Assembly: GCA_900553805.1 (NCBI GenBank)
Contig: USEU01000001.1
Span: 62,001 to 126,000, forward strand
From: an uncultured Eubacteriales bacterium
GTDB lineage: Bacteria > Bacillota > Clostridia > Oscillospirales > Oscillospiraceae
Direction: 5' to 3'
Length of the DNA stretch: 64,000 bases
Shown here: positions 8,460-19,056 of the stretch, one piece after another
Layout of the letters: every line of letters begins with the position of its first letter
How positions within the stretch are numbered: position 1 is the first letter of the stretch
Made by a program: the position numbers and the translations under genes
The notes under the pieces: generated by a model
The model's database searches: none
Told to the model about the DNA's origin: nothing
Seen by the model: only the letters and a program-made list of their open reading frames with translations

Positions 8460-8477
8460 ATACGAAAGGAAATTCGC

Positions 8478-9557
8478 ATGAATGAACAAAAAATGACCCC
8501 AAAGGACGGGCATTTCCTTCGTTCGGTAAAAGATTTTTTTCAGCGAGACCTGGTGCAGTACATCATCAAGCGGCTGCTGATGTTCATTCCTACGCTGTTT
8601 CTGATCTCGGTGCTGGTATTCTTCGTGATCCAGCTCCCGGAGACGGACTATGTAGACCGGCAGATATCCAAGCTTGCCTCAGAGGGTGAATATATGAGCC
8701 AGGCAGAGGCGGACGCCCTGCGCGCGGAGTACGGCCTGGATCTTCCGATCCACGAGCGGTATATCAAATGGATTTCCGGCATCATCTGGACGCCCACCAA
8801 TTCCTCCTATTACCGGCTGTACGGCTCCCATCATGACTGGAAATATTCCTTTGCCTATGGCAGAAACGTCCTGTCCGTTATCAGCGACCGTCTGCCGCTG
8901 ACGATCCTGGTTTCCGCGCTGATTCTGATCTTCCAATATGGCGTATCGCTGCCCATTGCGGTATATGCATCCACCCATCAGTATTCCGTAGGCGACTATA
9001 TCGCCTCATTCTTCGGCTTCCTGGGTGCGGCCATACCAAACTTTATATTGGCATTCATGCTGATGTACTGGTCGTACAAATGGACGGGGAATGCCAATGT
9101 CGGCCTGGATTTGACCGGCTTCTTCCCATTCCTGAAGAGCATGATTATTCCATTCCTGGTCATCGGTACCTCCGGCACCTGCGGCATCATCCGTTCTGTG
9201 CGCGCCCAGATGCTGGACGAGGTCGGCAAGCAGTATACCCTGACCGCCCGCGCAAAGGGTGTCCCAGAGCGGAAGATCGTTATGAAGTACTGCTTCCGCG
9301 CCGCCATCAATCCCACCGTTTCCGGCCTGGGCGGCGTGCTGTCCACGCTGTTTTCCGGCTCCACGGTCACGGCCATGGTGCTGATGATCGACATCCAGGG
9401 CCCGGAGCTGCTCAAGGCGCTGCAAACCGGCGACGTGTATCTGGCAGGCGGTATCGTGATGATCCAGGCGATCCTGGTGGTCATTGGCATCCTGCTGTCG
9501 GATATCGCGCTGGCCTTTCTGGATCCCAGAATCCGCTACTCGGGAGGTGGAAGATAA
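8478..9557 (+). CDS. ABC transporter permease, DppB type
   Basis: A 359-residue inner membrane permease of the BPD_transp_1 family. The first hydrophobic segment is at residues about 32-55 (RLLMFIPTLFLISVLVFF), followed by a ~100-residue extracytoplasmic loop and five further helices. The EAA-type cytoplasmic loop is visible as YTLTARAKGVPERKI near residue 255. The ATG at 8478 follows AAAGGA at 8465-8470; the frame is open further upstream but has no better start. Its stop overlaps the next start (TAATG). It forms the membrane channel with the following permease. Confidence 0.93.
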   Translation: MNEQKMTPKDGHFLRSVKDFFQRDLVQYIIKRLLMFIPTLFLISVLVFFVIQLPETDYVDRQISKLASEGEYMSQAEADALRAEYGLDLPIHERYIKWISGIIWTPTNSSYYRLYGSHHDWKYSFAYGRNVLSVISDRLPLTILVSALILIFQYGVSLPIAVYASTHQYSVGDYIASFFGFLGAAIPNFILAFMLMYWSYKWTGNANVGLDLTGFFPFLKSMIIPFLVIGTSGTCGIIRSVRAQMLDEVGKQYTLTARAKGVPERKIVMKYCFRAAINPTVSGLGGVLSTLFSGSTVTAMVLMIDIQGPELLKALQTGDVYLAGGIVMIQAILVVIGILLSDIALAFLDPRIRYSGGGR

Positions 9558-10696
9558 TGCATCTTTTCGGAAAGATTGTAAAGAGAAAACAAAAATCTCA
9601 GGAGGACTATTATCTTGCTTCCCAGTGGGTCCTGATGGGCCGAAAGCTGAAAAAGCACAAGCTGGCCCGGCTGTCCATGGTCATCCTCGGCATCCTGTAT
9701 TTTTGCGCCCTGTTCGGCAATTTTATTGCTCCTTACGGTCTGGAGGAATTTGACGGCCTGTACCGCAACTCCGCCCCCACAAAGATCCATTTTACATATG
9801 AAGGGGAGTTTGTCGGCCCCTATGTTTACAAGATGGAAAAGAGCATCGACAAGAAGACCTTCACCGTAACCTACACAGAGGATACTTCGGAATATTACCC
9901 CGTCAAGTTCTTTGTGCACGGCACAAAATACAAGTTCCTGGGCCGGTTCCAGACGGACCTGCATCTGTTTGGCGTGGGTGAGGGAAGCGGCGGAGGCACA
10001 GGCGCAAAGGTGATGCTGTTGGGCGCGGACTCCCTGGGACGGGACCTGTTCTCAAGAATCCTGTACGGCAGTCAGGTGTCCCTGACGATCCCCTTTGCCA
10101 GCGCCATCATCAGCTTCTTCCTGGGCATCCTGATCGGCTCTCTTTCCGGCTATTTCGGAGGAACGTTTGATATCATCGTCCAGCGCATCATTGAGGTGAT
10201 CGGCGCGGTGCCCCAGATCCCTCTGTGGATGGCGCTTTCCGTTGCCATTCCTGCCGGTATCTCCACCATCAAAATGTATTTCTACATGACGCTGGTCCTA
10301 TCGTTTATCAACTGGACGGGCATGGCCCGTGTTGTCCGCGGCAAGATGCTTTCCCTGAAGAATGAGGACTATGTGATGGCCGCCAGGTTGTCCGGCGTCT
10401 CCACCTGGAACATCATCTGGAGGCATATGGTGCCGGGCTTTATGAGCTACCTGATCGTTTCCATGACCATGAGCATTCCCGGCTCCATCATCGGTGAAAC
10501 CTCCATGTCCTACCTCGGCCTGGGCATCAAGTCCCCCGCGACGAGCTGGGGCGTTCTCCTGCAGGAGGCAAGCTCCGTGACGGAAATCGCCAGCAATCCC
10601 CACAAGCTCATTCCCATCATCTTTGTGGTCGTCACCGTTCTGGCGTATAACTTCCTGGGCGATGGCCTGAGAGATGCGGCAGACCCGTATAAATAA
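9557..10696 (+). CDS. ABC transporter permease, DppC type, with enlarged periplasmic-side insert
   Basis: A 379-residue permease of the DppC/OppC type. One helix lies at about residues 38-60, then an unusually long ~100-residue soluble stretch (residues 65-165) before GADSLGRDLFSRILYG, the conserved DppC motif. Five helices follow, with an EAA-type loop (DYVMAARLSGVSTWNI). The start overlaps the previous stop by one base. An insert in this loop is common in family 5 importers and may contact the binding protein. Confidence 0.92.
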   Translation: MHLFGKIVKRKQKSQEDYYLASQWVLMGRKLKKHKLARLSMVILGILYFCALFGNFIAPYGLEEFDGLYRNSAPTKIHFTYEGEFVGPYVYKMEKSIDKKTFTVTYTEDTSEYYPVKFFVHGTKYKFLGRFQTDLHLFGVGEGSGGGTGAKVMLLGADSLGRDLFSRILYGSQVSLTIPFASAIISFFLGILIGSLSGYFGGTFDIIVQRIIEVIGAVPQIPLWMALSVAIPAGISTIKMYFYMTLVLSFINWTGMARVVRGKMLSLKNEDYVMAARLSGVSTWNIIWRHMVPGFMSYLIVSMTMSIPGSIIGETSMSYLGLGIKSPATSWGVLLQEASSVTEIASNPHKLIPIIFVVVTVLAYNFLGDGLRDAADPYK

Positions 10697-10716
10697 GAGA
10701 ATGGAGGTACGCAATC

Positions 10717-11787
10717 GTGAATAAGGATAACATTCTTGAAGTAAAAGACCTCCATGTGGTCATTCATATGACAGAGGGCCTTCTGACCGCCGTGCGCGGC
10801 GTCACCTTTGAAATGAAGCGGGGCGAGACGCTAGGCCTGGTGGGCGAATCCGGCTGCGGCAAGTCCTTGACCTGCAAGGCGATTCTGGGCATTAATGAAA
10901 AAAAGTGTGTCTCCAGCGGCCAGATCCTGTTTGATTCCGCCCAGCATGGCGAGGTGGAGCTGATCGGTCTGGCAAAGGAAAGAAAGAACGATAAGATTCG
11001 CTCCATCCGCGGCAAGGAAATATCCATGATTTTCCAGGAGCCGATGGTGGCCTTTTCTCCCATGTATACCATCGGCAATCAGATCAATGAGGCAACCCTG
11101 CTGCACATCACCAAGGACAAGAAAAAGGCCAAGGAAATATCCATGGATGTGATGCGCAAGGTGGGCATTGCCAATGTGGAAAAGCGCTACCACCAGTACC
11201 CCCATGAGTTTTCCGGCGGTATGCTGCAGCGCGCCTTGATTGCCATGGCGCTGGTGTGCAATCCCAAGCTGCTGATCGCCGACGAGCCGACTACCGCCCT
11301 GGATGTTACCATTCAGGCGCAGATTCTGGAGCTGATGAAGGAGCTGCAGAGGGATTTCAATACCGCCATTCTGTTCATCACCCACGATCTCGGCGTTGTT
11401 GCCAGGATGTGTGACCGCGTGGCGGTGATGTACCTGGGAAAAATCGTGGAAAGCGCGGATGCAAGAGAGATTTATGCAAATCCCCAGCATCCCTATACCA
11501 GGGGCCTGATCGGCTCCGTCCATAAGATCGGCTCCAAGAAGGCGGACAGGCTCTTCTCCATTGAGGGAACGGTGCCCCTTGCCATGAATCTGCCGAAGGC
11601 CTGCGGCTTCTACGACAGATGCGACGTGCGCATCGAGGGCCTTTGCAACAGAGCGGAGCCTGAGCTGGTGGAGGTAGCCCCCGGTCACAAAATTGCCTGC
11701 TTCAACTGCCCCCACAAGGCCTGCCAGGAGCAGCGAGCAAGGGTGGAAGCACTCCTGAAGGAAAAGGAGGGCAAACAGAATGCATAA
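10717..11787 (+). CDS. ABC transporter ATP-binding protein, DppD type
   Basis: A 356-residue ATPase. Walker A is GESGCGKS near residue 45, the Q-loop follows at IFQEPM, the signature is FSGGMLQR near residue 168, Walker B is [12 protein letters not shown] and the switch His is in FITHDLG. The C-terminal oligo_HPY tail contains CGFYDRC and the closing IACFNC motif. The start codon is GTG preceded by GGAGG. Its end overlaps the next ATPase gene by 8 bp. It pairs with that protein to power import. Confidence 0.94.
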   Translation: MNKDNILEVKDLHVVIHMTEGLLTAVRGVTFEMKRGETLGLVGESGCGKSLTCKAILGINEKKCVSSGQILFDSAQHGEVELIGLAKERKNDKIRSIRGKEISMIFQEPMVAFSPMYTIGNQINEATLLHITKDKKKAKEISMDVMRKVGIANVEKRYHQYPHEFSGGMLQRALIAMALVCNPKLLIADEPTTALDVTIQAQILELMKELQRDFNTAILFITHDLGVVARMCDRVAVMYLGKIVESADAREIYANPQHPYTRGLIGSVHKIGSKKADRLFSIEGTVPLAMNLPKACGFYDRCDVRIEGLCNRAEPELVEVAPGHKIACFNCPHKACQEQRARVEALLKEKEGKQNA

Positions 11788-12781
11788 AGATAATATTCTG
11801 GAAGTAAAGCACCTGCACAAGCGCTTTTTCTCCAAGGGAATCACGGTGAAGGCAGTGACCGATGTCAGCTTTGACGTGAAGCCCGGCGAGACAATCGGCA
11901 TTGTGGGTGAATCCGGCTGCGGCAAGACGACCCTGGGCCGCTGTATCGTCCGCGCCTATGAGGCCTCCGAGGGCGAGGTGCTTTACCGCACGCGGGCGGG
12001 CGAGGAAGTGGACTTCCTGAAGGTGGACAAGAGGAAGCGGAAGGAAATCCGCAAGGAGATTCAGATGATTTTCCAGGATCCCCATTCCTCCCTGGATCCC
12101 CGCATGACGGTTCTGGACATCATCAAGGAGCCGCTGAAAGCAAACTATCCGAAGATGCCGAAGGCTGAAATGGATCAAATGGCAAAGGAGATGGCGGAAA
12201 AGGTCGGCCTGAACCCCACCTATCTGATGCGTTATCCCCACGCCTTCTCCGGCGGCCAGAGGCAGCGCATCGGCATTGCGCGAGCGCTGGTTGTCAAGCC
12301 GCAGATCATTGTCTGCGACGAGGCGGTGTCCGCACTTGATGTGTCCATTCAGGCACAGGTCATCAACCTGCTGCGTGACCTGCAAAGAGATATGAACCTG
12401 ACCTATTTGTTTATCAGCCATGACTTGTCGGTTGTGGAGCATATTTCCGATAAGGTCGGCGTCATGTATCTGGGAAGACTGATCGAGTTCTGCGAAACGG
12501 AAGACCTGTTTGAAAAGCCGCTGCACCCATACACCGAGGCGCTTCTATCCGCAGTGCCTGTGGCAGACCCCACCGTTCAGAATGAGCGCATTGCCCTGAA
12601 GGGCGAAATTCCCAATCCTGCAAATACACCCAGCGGCTGCTTCTTCCATACCCGCTGCCAGTATTGCACCGAAAAATGCAAGGATTGCACGCCGGAATAC
12701 CGGGAACTGGAGCCGGGCCATTTTGTCGCCTGCCACCGCACGGACGAGCTGAAGCTCAGAGGGTTCACCTATGACGAGTAA
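11780..12781 (+). CDS. ABC transporter ATP-binding protein, DppF type
   Basis: A 333-residue ATPase, second of the pair. Walker A is GESGCGKTT, the Q-loop is MIFQDPHSSLDPRM, the signature is FSGGQRQR, Walker B is IIVCDEAVSALD and the switch His is in FISHDLS. The DppF-type C-terminus has CFFHTRCQYC and ends with GHFVACHR. It overlaps the preceding gene by 8 bp and the following HAD gene by 11 bp, so translation is likely coupled. Confidence 0.94.
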   Translation: MHKDNILEVKHLHKRFFSKGITVKAVTDVSFDVKPGETIGIVGESGCGKTTLGRCIVRAYEASEGEVLYRTRAGEEVDFLKVDKRKRKEIRKEIQMIFQDPHSSLDPRMTVLDIIKEPLKANYPKMPKAEMDQMAKEMAEKVGLNPTYLMRYPHAFSGGQRQRIGIARALVVKPQIIVCDEAVSALDVSIQAQVINLLRDLQRDMNLTYLFISHDLSVVEHISDKVGVMYLGRLIEFCETEDLFEKPLHPYTEALLSAVPVADPTVQNERIALKGEIPNPANTPSGCFFHTRCQYCTEKCKDCTPEYRELEPGHFVACHRTDELKLRGFTYDE

Positions 12782-13310
12782 AAGGCTGATTATTTTTACC
12801 GACAGCGGCGACACCATCATCGACGAGGCCACCCAGATTCGGGATGACCGGGGTATTGTCCTGGAGGCGGATTTCATCCCTGGGGCAGGGGAGGTTCTGA
12901 AAACGCTGCATGACGAGGGCTTCACCATCGCGTTGGTTGCCGATGGTGAGTGGGAGTCCTTTCAGAATGTCTATCGGAAGAACGGACTGGGCTATTGCTT
13001 TGACGCCTGGGTCGTGTCCGAGGTGGTGGGCAAGCAGAAGCCGGAGCCGGTCATGTTTGAGACGGCCTGTAAGGCGCTGGGACTGACGGAGGCCGACAAG
13101 GGCCGCATTGTGATGATCGGCAACAATCTGAAAAAGGATATCGCGGGAGCAAACCGGCAGGGGATGATCTCCGTGTGGCTGGACTGGTCGCCCCGCTACT
13201 TCCACACCATCGAGGAGCCGGATTGGACGCCGGATTATACGGTCAGCACCCCGGCGCAGCTGCTTACGCTGCTGCATGAGCTTGAGGAGAAAATTGAACG
13301 CGAAGCGTGA
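12771..13310 (+). CDS. HAD-superfamily protein with an atypical motif I
   Basis: A 179-residue Rossmann-like HAD protein. Motif I reads FTDSGDTI, so the nucleophile Asp is present but the usual +2 general acid/base Asp is Gly, with an Asp one step later. Motif II is around LVADG, motif III Lys lies in GKQKPEP, and motif IV is GNNLKKDIAGAN. The gene overlaps the upstream ATPase by 11 bp and is followed by GH105. A phosphatase for a sugar phosphate is the default idea, but the altered motif could mean a different reaction. The substrate is not evident. Confidence 0.8.
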   Translation: MTSKRLIIFTDSGDTIIDEATQIRDDRGIVLEADFIPGAGEVLKTLHDEGFTIALVADGEWESFQNVYRKNGLGYCFDAWVVSEVVGKQKPEPVMFETACKALGLTEADKGRIVMIGNNLKKDIAGANRQGMISVWLDWSPRYFHTIEEPDWTPDYTVSTPAQLLTLLHELEEKIEREA

Positions 13311-13319
13311 GGTTTGCTT

Positions 13320-14417
13320 ATGGAAAACAAAACGCAAACAACGATCATAAAAGAAAAACTGAATCGCCTGCTGAAAGCGTTCATTCCCATCCTCTATGAG
13401 GATGATGAGGTGTTTCTGGCGGGCATGAAGGAGCGGAACCTGGCCGGTGACGACATCCACCGCTATCAGCACTGGGAATGGACCCAGGGGGTAGGCCTTT
13501 ACGGGCTGTGGAAGCTGTTTGAAAACAGCAGGGATGTGAAGTATCTGAACATCCTGACAAGGTTCTTCGACAGCCAGATCGAGATCGGCTTCCCGGCGCT
13601 GAATGTGAATACTATGGCGCCGTTTCTGACCATGTCCTATGTGGGCGAATATCTCCGGGAGGAACGGTATCTTGGCCCCTGCCGGGACTCGGCTAGATGG
13701 ATCATGGAGAAGTTCCCCAGAACGCAGGAGGGCGGCCTTCAGCATATGACCTCCGATACCCTGAATGACCAGGAGCTTTGGGACGATACGCTCTTCATGA
13801 CGGTGCTGTTCCTGGCAAATATGGGCCGCATTGAAGGAAAGCAGGATTATATCGACGAGGCGCAGCATCAGTTTCTGCTCCACGCGAAATACCTGGCCGA
13901 CCCCAAAACCGGCCTGTGGTATCATGGCTGGACATTCCATGGGCGGCACAATTTTTCCGGCGCGTTCTGGGGCCGGGGCAACTGCTGGGTGACCATTTCC
14001 ATCCCCGAATTTTTGCAGATGGCGAAGGTCCAGCCTGAAACTGCGCAGAGGCTGGAGCGGATTTTGCGCGATCAGGTGGATGCGCTCCTGAAATACCAGA
14101 ACGAAAACGGCATGTGGCACACCCTTATCGACGACCCTACATCCTATGTGGAATCCAGCGCCACCTGCGGCTTTGCCTATGGCATCTTGAGGGCCGTCCA
14201 CACAGGACTGCTGGAGGAGCGCTACGCCGCAGCGGCGGAAAAGGCGCTTGCTCCCATTTTGGATTATATTGATGACAACGGTGTTGTCCATCAGGTTTCC
14301 TATGGAACGCCCATGGGCCGGGAAAGCAAGGATTTCTATAAGCGGATCGAGCTGAAGCCGATGCCCTATGGGCAGGCGCTGGCCATGCTGTTCCTGGCAG
14401 AGTGCCTGCGCGATTGA
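13320..14417 (+). CDS. GH105-type unsaturated uronyl hydrolase
   Basis: A 365-residue (alpha/alpha)6 protein of the GH88/GH105 group (YteR/YesR-like). The hallmark ELWDDTLFMTVLFLA is at residues about 153-168, with the catalytic Asp in the DD pair. HWEWTQGVGLYGLW near residue 45 and FWGRGNCWV near residue 220 line the usual cleft. These enzymes hydrate the 4,5-double bond of a terminal unsaturated uronic acid, releasing 5-keto-4-deoxyuronate for KduI and KduD, both encoded later in the locus. There is no signal peptide, so it acts on imported material. I chose ATG 13320, with GAGG 7 bp upstream; a TTG two codons earlier is possible. No lyase of a known family precedes it. Confidence 0.88.
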   Translation: MENKTQTTIIKEKLNRLLKAFIPILYEDDEVFLAGMKERNLAGDDIHRYQHWEWTQGVGLYGLWKLFENSRDVKYLNILTRFFDSQIEIGFPALNVNTMAPFLTMSYVGEYLREERYLGPCRDSARWIMEKFPRTQEGGLQHMTSDTLNDQELWDDTLFMTVLFLANMGRIEGKQDYIDEAQHQFLLHAKYLADPKTGLWYHGWTFHGRHNFSGAFWGRGNCWVTISIPEFLQMAKVQPETAQRLERILRDQVDALLKYQNENGMWHTLIDDPTSYVESSATCGFAYGILRAVHTGLLEERYAAAAEKALAPILDYIDDNGVVHQVSYGTPMGRESKDFYKRIELKPMPYGQALAMLFLAECLRD

Positions 14418-14442
14418 GGACGCACAGCTCAGGCGGCAATCC

Positions 14443-14474
14443 GGGGGAAATGAGGAAGCTTCCCTCATTTCCCC
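14443..14474 (+). other. Intercistronic hairpin
   Basis: GGGGAAATGAGGAAG pairs with its near-complement through TTTCCCC. No T-tract follows, so it is more likely an RNA stability or processing element than a terminator. It lies in the only gap over 100 bp within the operon, just before the iol genes. Confidence 0.65.
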
Positions 14475-14571
14475 GCACCCCAAAGAGACGCTTCAATTGG
14501 AAATCGCGAGCGCTGCCCAGACGGGGCGGTCTTACAAATATGCTATGTACTTGTTTTTAGGAGGATGATTT

Positions 14572-16086
14572 ATGAACGCACTACCTGCGATGAAGCCCTA
14601 TATCGGCGGTGAGTGGATCGACAGCGAAAGCCGGAAGTTCACCACCATCTATGATCCCTCCACCGGCAAACCCATTGCCCAGGTCCCCCAGTGCACCGCC
14701 GCTGAGGTAGAAAAGGCCGTTGCCGCCGCAAAGGCAGCCTTCCCCGCCTGGAAGAATACCCCCGTTCGTACCCGCGCCGGTATTATGATGAAGCTGCGGG
14801 GCCTCATTGAGCGGGATAAGGAAGAATTGACCCGGATGGTCGCTACCGAAAACGGAAAGTGCTGGAGCGAGGCTGCCGGTGACGTGGCGAAGGCTCTGGA
14901 GATGACCGAGCTTGCCTGCTCGGCGCCCAGTTTGCTGATGGGCGAAAGCCTGATGGATACCTCCAGGGGCTATGACACCACCCTCTACCGGGAACCCATC
15001 GGCGTGTTTGCCGGAATTGCGCCCTGGAATTTCCCGGCCATGATCCCCGTGGGCTGGATGGCGCCTCTTGCCATCGTCTGCGGCAATACCTTCGTCCTGA
15101 AGCCCGCCTCCACCACGCCCATGACCAGCATGAAGTTCGCGGAGCTTTACAGGGAGGCCGGTATCCCCGACGGCGTGTTCAACATCGTGCCCTGCTCCCG
15201 CCATGAGGCGGAGATCCTGCTGACTCATCCCGACGTCCGGGGCATTACCTTTGTCGGCTCCACGGAGGTGGGCCTGCATGTGTATTCCACCGCCGCCGCC
15301 CACGGAAAGCGGGTTCAGGCCCTGTGCGAGGCCAAGAACCATGCGCTGGTACTCAAGGACGCACCCATCACCCGCACCGCCGCGGGCATTATGAATTCTG
15401 CGTTCGGCTGCGCGGGAGAGCGCTGCATGGCGCTGCCCGCCGTTGTGGTGGAGGAGGAGATCGCCGACGCGCTGGTTGCCGAGCTGGTGCGCCTGTGCAA
15501 GGCCCAGAAGGTCGGCCCCGCATACGATAAGACCTCCAACCTTGGTCCTGTGGGCAGCAAGAGCCACCAGAAATTTGTGCTGGATTGGATCGAAAAGGGC
15601 ATTGAAGAGGGCGCGCAGCTGGTGCTGGACGGCCGGAACGTGAAGGTGGAGGGCTATGAGGATGGCTACTACATCGGCCACACCATTTTCGACCATGTTA
15701 CGGAGGACATGTCCATTGGCAACCGGGAGGTCTTTGGCCCCGTGCTTTGCATCAAACGGGTCAAGAGCTTTGAGGAGGGGCTGGCCCTGATGAACCGCAA
15801 TCCCTTTGCCAACGGCAGTGTGATCTTTACCCAGAACGGCTACTATGCCCGTGAATTTGCCAAGCGCACCGACGGCGGCATGGTGGGCGTCAATGTGGGC
15901 ATCCCCGTGCCCATCGGCGTGTTCCCGTTCTGCGGCCATAAGCGCTCCTTCTTCGGCGACCTGCACTGCCACGGCAAGGATGCGTTCCGCTTCTACACCG
16001 AGAGCAAGTGCGTTACCGTCCGCTGGTTTGACGAGGAAGAGATGGAAAAGGAAAAAGTGGACACCTGGGACGGAAGCGCCCTGTAA
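14572..16086 (+). CDS. iolA: Methylmalonate-semialdehyde / malonate-semialdehyde dehydrogenase (acylating)
   Basis: A 504-residue aldehyde dehydrogenase of the MMSDH/IolA class. The NAD-binding core has APWNFPAMIPVGWMAPLA and GNTFVLKPA; FVGSTEVG follows, and the catalytic Cys is C285 in CAGERCMALP. In inositol catabolism it turns malonate semialdehyde into acetyl-CoA and CO2. It begins the run iolA-C-D-E-G-B, 154 bp after the GH105 gene, with an AGGAGG site at the start. The family call is strengthened by the neighbours. Confidence 0.92.
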   Translation: MNALPAMKPYIGGEWIDSESRKFTTIYDPSTGKPIAQVPQCTAAEVEKAVAAAKAAFPAWKNTPVRTRAGIMMKLRGLIERDKEELTRMVATENGKCWSEAAGDVAKALEMTELACSAPSLLMGESLMDTSRGYDTTLYREPIGVFAGIAPWNFPAMIPVGWMAPLAIVCGNTFVLKPASTTPMTSMKFAELYREAGIPDGVFNIVPCSRHEAEILLTHPDVRGITFVGSTEVGLHVYSTAAAHGKRVQALCEAKNHALVLKDAPITRTAAGIMNSAFGCAGERCMALPAVVVEEEIADALVAELVRLCKAQKVGPAYDKTSNLGPVGSKSHQKFVLDWIEKGIEEGAQLVLDGRNVKVEGYEDGYYIGHTIFDHVTEDMSIGNREVFGPVLCIKRVKSFEEGLALMNRNPFANGSVIFTQNGYYAREFAKRTDGGMVGVNVGIPVPIGVFPFCGHKRSFFGDLHCHGKDAFRFYTESKCVTVRWFDEEEMEKEKVDTWDGSAL

Positions 16087-16099
16087 GGGAGGTCCCTCT

Positions 16100-17131
16100 A
16101 TGGCATACATCGAATTTGACCGGTCCCGGCCCTTTGACCTGGTGCTGCTGGGCCGGGTGGCTGTGGATTTTAACCCGGTGGACTATTTTCAGCCGCTGGA
16201 GAATTGCGTCACATTTAAAAAATATGTAGGCGGCAGCCCGGCCAACATTGCCGTGGGGGCAGCCCGGCACGGCATGAAAATCGGCTTCTTTGCCTGCGTC
16301 TCCGACGATCAGCTGGGCGACTTCGTGACCCATTTCTTCGAGCGGGAGGGCATTGATGTTTCCCGGATCCGCCGCTGCACAAACGGCGAGAAAATCGGCC
16401 TGACTTTTACGGAAATCCTCAGCCGGGACGAAAGCAGCATCCTGATGTACCGCAACCGCATCGCGGACCTGCAGCTGCACCCGGATGACATCGACGTCGA
16501 TTACATCAAAAATACCAAAGCGCTGTTGATTTCCGGCACCTCTCTGGCGGAAAGCCCCTCCAGAGAGGCAGCGCTGAAGGCCGTGATGCTGGCCCGGCGC
16601 TTCGGCACAAAGGTGATCTTTGATATCGACTACCGGCCCTATAACTGGGCCAATATGGACGAGGTTTCCATTTATTACTCCATGGTCGCCAGGGATGCGG
16701 ACATCATCATGGGCAGCCGGGAGGAATTCGACCTGATGGAAAAGCTGATCGAGCCGGGCCGGGACGATCAGACCAGCGCGAAAGCATGGCAGGCTCACCA
16801 TGCAAGAATTGTCATCATCAAGCACGGCAAGCAAGGCTCCACCGCTTACACCTGCGACGGCAGGCACTATACCGTGCGGCCCTTCCCGGTGGAGGCCCTG
16901 AAATCCTTCGGCGGCGGCGACGGCTACGGCGCGGGATTCCTGTACGGCCTTTACAGCGGATGGGATATGTACGACTGCCTGGAGTTCGGCTGTGCCCAGG
17001 CATCCATGATGGTGGCGGCCCATTCCTGCTCCCAGGAAATGCCCCGTACCGATGAGGTGCATGCCTTCATCAGGGCCAGTAAGGAAAAATACGGAAACAC
17101 CGTGTGCTGCGACAGGGAGGAAAATCAATGA
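16100..17131 (+). CDS. iolC: 5-dehydro-2-deoxygluconokinase
   Basis: A 343-residue PfkB-type sugar kinase. [15 protein letters not shown] near residue 38 is the first PfkB signature, and [17 protein letters not shown] near residue 270 is the second, with the catalytic Asp in GGGD. It phosphorylates 2-deoxy-5-keto-gluconate. The start ATG 16100 follows GGGAGG; the stop overlaps the iolD start as ATGA, indicating coupled translation. Confidence 0.92.
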   Translation: MAYIEFDRSRPFDLVLLGRVAVDFNPVDYFQPLENCVTFKKYVGGSPANIAVGAARHGMKIGFFACVSDDQLGDFVTHFFEREGIDVSRIRRCTNGEKIGLTFTEILSRDESSILMYRNRIADLQLHPDDIDVDYIKNTKALLISGTSLAESPSREAALKAVMLARRFGTKVIFDIDYRPYNWANMDEVSIYYSMVARDADIIMGSREEFDLMEKLIEPGRDDQTSAKAWQAHHARIVIIKHGKQGSTAYTCDGRHYTVRPFPVEALKSFGGGDGYGAGFLYGLYSGWDMYDCLEFGCAQASMMVAAHSCSQEMPRTDEVHAFIRASKEKYGNTVCCDREENQ

Positions 17132-19044
17132 GCATCATGACTGTGGGCCAGGCCATTGTGAAATTCCTGGATAATCAGTATGTAGAGCTGGACGGCGTAG
17201 AAACCAAGTTTGTGGACGGCGTGTTCACCATCTTCGGCCACGGAATTGTGGTGGGCCTGGGGCAGGCGCTGGATGAAGCCCCCGGCAACCTGCGTGTTTA
17301 TCAGGGCCGGAATGAGCAGGGTATGGCCCATGCGGCCACCGGCTTTGCCCGGCAGCACAACCGCCGGAAGATCATCGCCTGCGCCTCCTCCATCGGCCCC
17401 GGTGCGGCCAATATGGTCACCGCCGCTGCCTGCGCCACCGTCAACCGCATTCCGCTGCTGCTTTTCCCCGGCGATACCTTTGCGGTGCGTCAGCCGGACC
17501 CGGTGCTGCAGCAGCTTGAGCAGGAATACAGCCCCAGCGTCACCACCAATGACGCGCTGCGTCCCGTGTGCAAATTCTGGGATCGGATCACCCGCCCGGA
17601 GCAGCTGATGGCCACCCTTACGCAGGCATTCCGGGTTCTGACAGACCCGGCTGAGACCGGGGCGGTCTGCGTGGCGCTTTCCCAGGACGCGGAGGGGGAA
17701 AGCTACGATTTCCCCGACTATTTCTTTGAAAAGCGCATCCACCGCATCCGTCGCCCGGCCCCCTGCCGGGAGGATTTGAACGATCTGGTGGAGGCCATCG
17801 CGGCAAGCAAGCGGCCCATGATTATCTGCGGCGGCGGCGTCCGCTATTCCGAAGCCGGTGCGGCGCTGGAAAAATTCTGCGAAGCCTTTCAGATCCCCTT
17901 TGCGGAGACGCAGGCGGGGAAGAGCGCCTGCAGCGCCTCCCATCCCATGAATCTGGGCGGCGTGGGCGTCACCGGCAATCTGGCGGCAAATTCCATTGCA
18001 AGGTCGGCGGACCTGATCGTTGCCATCGGTACCCGGCTGTCCGACTTTACCACCGGCTCCAAGGAGCTATATGGCAGCACAAAGCTTGTTTCCCTCAATA
18101 TTTCCCCCTTTGACGCGAACAAAATGGATGCCGCCATGGTCATTGGCGACGCCAAAGCCACCCTTGAGCTTGCCCATGCAGAATTGGCTGCCATGGGCTA
18201 CGTCAGCGACTACTGTGGCCAGATCGAGGCGGCGAAGAAGGCGTGGAACGAGGAATATGCCCGGCTTGCCGCCTACCGCTACGGCGAGAACTTTGAGCCC
18301 ATCATCAAGGCCCGGCACGAGCCGACCATTGCAGAGCAGGTGAAGCTGAACGGCGGCGAAATTACGCAGGTTTCCGCAATCGCGCTGATTCGGGACACCA
18401 TTGATGCGGACGCCATTGTGGTAGGCGCCTCCGGCAGCCTCCCCGGCGACTTACAGCGGATGTGGACGACCGACTGCAAGAATTCCTATCAGATGGAGTA
18501 TGGCTTCTCTGCCATGGGTTACGAGGTCTGCGCCGCCCTGGGCGCAAAGCTGGCCTGTCCTTCCCAGGAGGTCTACGCCATGTGCGGCGACGGCGCGTTC
18601 CTGATGCTCCACTCGGAGCTGGTCACCTCATTGCAGGAGGGGAAGAAGATCAACGTGCTGCTCTTTGACAACTGCGGCTTTGGCTGTATCAACAATCTGC
18701 AAATGGGCAACGGCATCGGCAATCTGGCCACCGAATTCCGCTACCGGGATGAGCGGGGCGGCCTGGGCGGCGGCCTGATCCCCGTTAACTATGCCATGGT
18801 GGCCGCCGGCTACGGCTGCAAGACCTATACGGCAACCGATCTGAAGGAGCTGAAGGCGGCGCTGGAGGATGCGAAGCGGCAAACTGTTTCCACGCTGATT
18901 GATATCAAGGTGCTGCCCAAGACCATGACCGCCGGCTACGGCTCCTGGTGGAATGTGGGCCTTGCAAGCACCGCCCGGAGCGAAAAACAGAAAGCCGCCT
19001 ACGATCAGCTGTTGGCAAATCGAGCCAAAGCCAGAAAATATTAA
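17128..19044 (+). CDS. iolD: 3D-(3,5/4)-trihydroxycyclohexane-1,2-dione hydrolase
   Basis: A 638-residue thiamin-diphosphate enzyme that opens the inositol-derived ring. The N-terminal Pyr domain contains [11 protein letters not shown] and [14 protein letters not shown], with a catalytic Glu region. The ThDP motif [12 protein letters not shown] followed by [11 protein letters not shown] is at residues about 490-520. The start is the ATG within the ATGA overlap with iolC, and GGGAGG precedes it. Length and order match IolD elsewhere. Confidence 0.94.
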   Translation: MSIMTVGQAIVKFLDNQYVELDGVETKFVDGVFTIFGHGIVVGLGQALDEAPGNLRVYQGRNEQGMAHAATGFARQHNRRKIIACASSIGPGAANMVTAAACATVNRIPLLLFPGDTFAVRQPDPVLQQLEQEYSPSVTTNDALRPVCKFWDRITRPEQLMATLTQAFRVLTDPAETGAVCVALSQDAEGESYDFPDYFFEKRIHRIRRPAPCREDLNDLVEAIAASKRPMIICGGGVRYSEAGAALEKFCEAFQIPFAETQAGKSACSASHPMNLGGVGVTGNLAANSIARSADLIVAIGTRLSDFTTGSKELYGSTKLVSLNISPFDANKMDAAMVIGDAKATLELAHAELAAMGYVSDYCGQIEAAKKAWNEEYARLAAYRYGENFEPIIKARHEPTIAEQVKLNGGEITQVSAIALIRDTIDADAIVVGASGSLPGDLQRMWTTDCKNSYQMEYGFSAMGYEVCAALGAKLACPSQEVYAMCGDGAFLMLHSELVTSLQEGKKINVLLFDNCGFGCINNLQMGNGIGNLATEFRYRDERGGLGGGLIPVNYAMVAAGYGCKTYTATDLKELKAALEDAKRQTVSTLIDIKVLPKTMTAGYGSWWNVGLASTARSEKQKAAYDQLLANRAKARKY

Positions 19045-19056
19045 GGAGGACGGAAC

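Noticed and set aside
6431-12781. Peptide uptake as the role of the ABC importer
   Set aside because: Family resemblance alone suggests peptides, but the genes continue straight into glycan and inositol catabolism with no peptidase, so oligosaccharide import is more likely.
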